From contig MPUH01000260.1 in assembly GCA_001970955.1 (NCBI GenBank), positions 1 through 64,000 of the forward strand: DNA of 64,000 nucleotides, in the 5' to 3' direction. Origin of the DNA: Stentor coeruleus. Lineage: Eukaryota > Ciliophora > Heterotrichea > Heterotrichida > Stentoridae. Made by a program: the position numbers and the translations under genes. Under the pieces are notes generated by a model. It did not search any database. It was given only the letters and a program-made list of their open reading frames with translations, and had not been told where the DNA came from. Below, piece after piece: positions 62,733 through 64,000 of the stretch. Positions within the stretch are counted from its first letter, which is position 1; the number at the start of each line of letters is the position of its first letter.

Positions 62733-63367
62733 TATTTTTATGAATTAATTTATTCTTTAGATATTGTAAAGATTTGCTGTGATGATGTAATTAGGGTGTT
62801 AAGAATATTGTAGAAATAAGATTGATTTGTATAAGGGGAAGCAAAGTGGAAAGATTTTTTTTTTATATTTGATTTGTAGGAGTGGATGATAAGATTTGTG
62901 TTGAGGTTTGTTATTAGGTATAATTTGTAATGAATATGGGGTTTATTTTTTTAGGGCATAAAAGTTTTATAGAAAATTTTAGTATAGAAATACTTTTTAG
63001 GGTTTTAAGATCTTTAATTTATAAGACTTTATAGCTATTGATGGTTTTTTTGAGTATGCTAATAAAGAGAGTCTAAACAATAAATGTGTAAATTAACTAA
63101 GAAAATTTATTGTTAGGATTATAAGCTAGAATAATATAAATTTGTATTGGAATTTTATAATGATTAATATTTAGAAAATAGTTTTGTATATACAGCATAT
63201 TTAAAATAGATAAAATAGATAACATAATAAGTCATATCATTCATTTAAAGTAAAAAAAAAATGATTTAAATATTTTTAACTAAATCAACTTGTATTAAAT
63301 TTAATCATAAGTACTTCTGTTTTATTATTTCACTTAACAAAACTGAAGGTATTTATTAAAAATAATT
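62733..63367. other. Intergenic, nothing recognised
   Basis: About 635 bp between tandem copies 2 and 3. AT-rich; it contains the promoter of copy 2. No element is recognised. Confidence 0.5.
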
Positions 63368-64000
63368 CTAATTATGATCATTAGAAAGAAAATCTGAACT
63401 CTTTTGTGAAAGAATAGGGGTATCAAAAGTTGGGTAGCTCTCTAAAGATACAAATTTGCATTTTGAACCAACTTCAAAGCTGATTTCCTCAACATTTTTG
63501 GTTTTTTCATTAGATTCTTGTTTTATTTCACTTTTATATATACGATCAATTGGGTAACCTTTTTTTTCTAAATACGATAAAAGTTTCATCATTTTTATAG
63601 CTTTTTCTTTGTAGTAAAAACAATCTTTTTTTATCACTTCTACAGTTTGTTCATATATTTTAATTTCCATAATGAGCTTTTTCCAATTTTCATCATTTTT
63701 TTCTATATTGTCTATATCTATATCAGTAATTTCTTTAAATTTAACTTCTAAACTGGTATATTTAGTATACATTTGATTCAATTGTACATCAAGGTTTGTG
63801 TTTTCAATTTTAAGCTTAGTTATTTCAGTTTCTAAAGTCTTTGATAGAACTTCAAGATTTTTAAGCATTTTTGTTGTCTTATCTANTTTCTAAAGTCTTT
63901 GATAGAACTTCAAGATTTTTAAGCATTTTTGTTGTCTTATCTAGCATCTGAAAAAGATTGTTTATATGATTTTCATATTCTGTTTTAATAATCTTTAACA
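63368..64000 (-). CDS. Tandem-family coiled-coil protein, copy 3, partial at right edge
   Basis: The C-terminal part of the third family member, open to the right edge. YTSLEVKFKEITD and FYYKEKAIKMMKLLSYLEKKG align with the matching blocks of copy 2 (YTSIAARFNELTG; FYKTQARKLTKVLSLIEKSG). The single N at 63886 is flanked by identical 57-bp copies (63829-63885 and 63887-63943), a scaffold join that interrupts the coding sequence artificially. Reading across one copy only, the frame continues upstream as EYENHINNLFQMLDK, matching VYENALEEKNK of copy 2. The start codon lies outside the window. Confidence 0.82.
63829..63943. other. Scaffold join with 57-bp duplicated contig end
   Basis: A single N at 63886 separates two identical 57-bp sequences. 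This is the same signature as the joins at 29938 and 30076 and most likely an unmerged overlap. Confidence 0.93.

Overview
The window looks like nuclear DNA of a heterotrich ciliate, most likely Stentor or a close relative. It is very AT-rich and its genes are packed on both strands with gaps as small as 31-37 bp. The long reading frames use the standard genetic code: TAA, TAG and occasionally TGA all act as stops, and no intact gene contains an in-frame TGA. Splicing uses 15-nt introns. I found seven, all fitting GTA-N6-A-N2-TAG. Removing them joins frames that would otherwise stop or lack an ATG. Stentor is known for 15-16 nt introns with the standard code, whereas Blepharisma and Condylostoma reassign stops. 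Species-level naming is inference.

Layout. 1-4.1 kb is a graveyard: a trypsin-like protease gene cut by the left edge, a decayed serine hydroxymethyltransferase copy, a coiled-coil gene, a Merlin (IS1016-type) transposase relic and a decayed second copy of the protease. 4.4-17 kb is gene-dense and rich in ciliary genes: a TPR/IQ protein, the axonemal tether protein CFAP43, coiled-coil proteins and a Tctex1-type dynein light chain. 17-28.3 kb holds a 1537-residue disordered protein with a C-terminal Cys/His motif, a truncated haemoglobin, a CLC chloride channel, a protein with the centriolar SAS-4/CPAP C-terminal domain and a LIN54/TSO1-type CXC protein. 28.7-45.5 kb holds coiled-coil proteins, a cyclic-nucleotide-binding protein, a TBC (RabGAP-like) protein without its catalytic fingers, a heat-shock factor, a TMEM208/SND2 homologue, RPA2, an NDR-family kinase, a NIT1-type amidase and a second Merlin relic. 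46-58.4 kb holds a voltage-gated K+ channel with a degenerate cyclic-nucleotide domain, an IQ protein, a PA/TM/RING protein, a decayed heat-shock-factor fragment and a CDPK-like kinase without EF hands. 59-64 kb carries three related coiled-coil genes in tandem; the last runs off the right edge.

How the genes fit together. Many products plausibly serve cilia and the cortex: CFAP43, Tctex1 light chain, the SAS-4-type domain, IQ and coiled-coil proteins, ion channels and an NDR kinase. There is no sign of an operon or of a dedicated multi-gene system. The window also contains three single-N scaffold joins (29938, 30076, 63886), each flanked by identical 57-69 bp copies. These look like unmerged contig overlaps, not biology. 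I saw no tRNA, rRNA, CRISPR array or telomere. The most useful new observations are the intron consensus with an invariant A at position 10, an intron look-alike that is evidently coding, the inactivated RabGAP, the tandem gene family, and transposon and gene relics in what should be a cleaned macronuclear genome.
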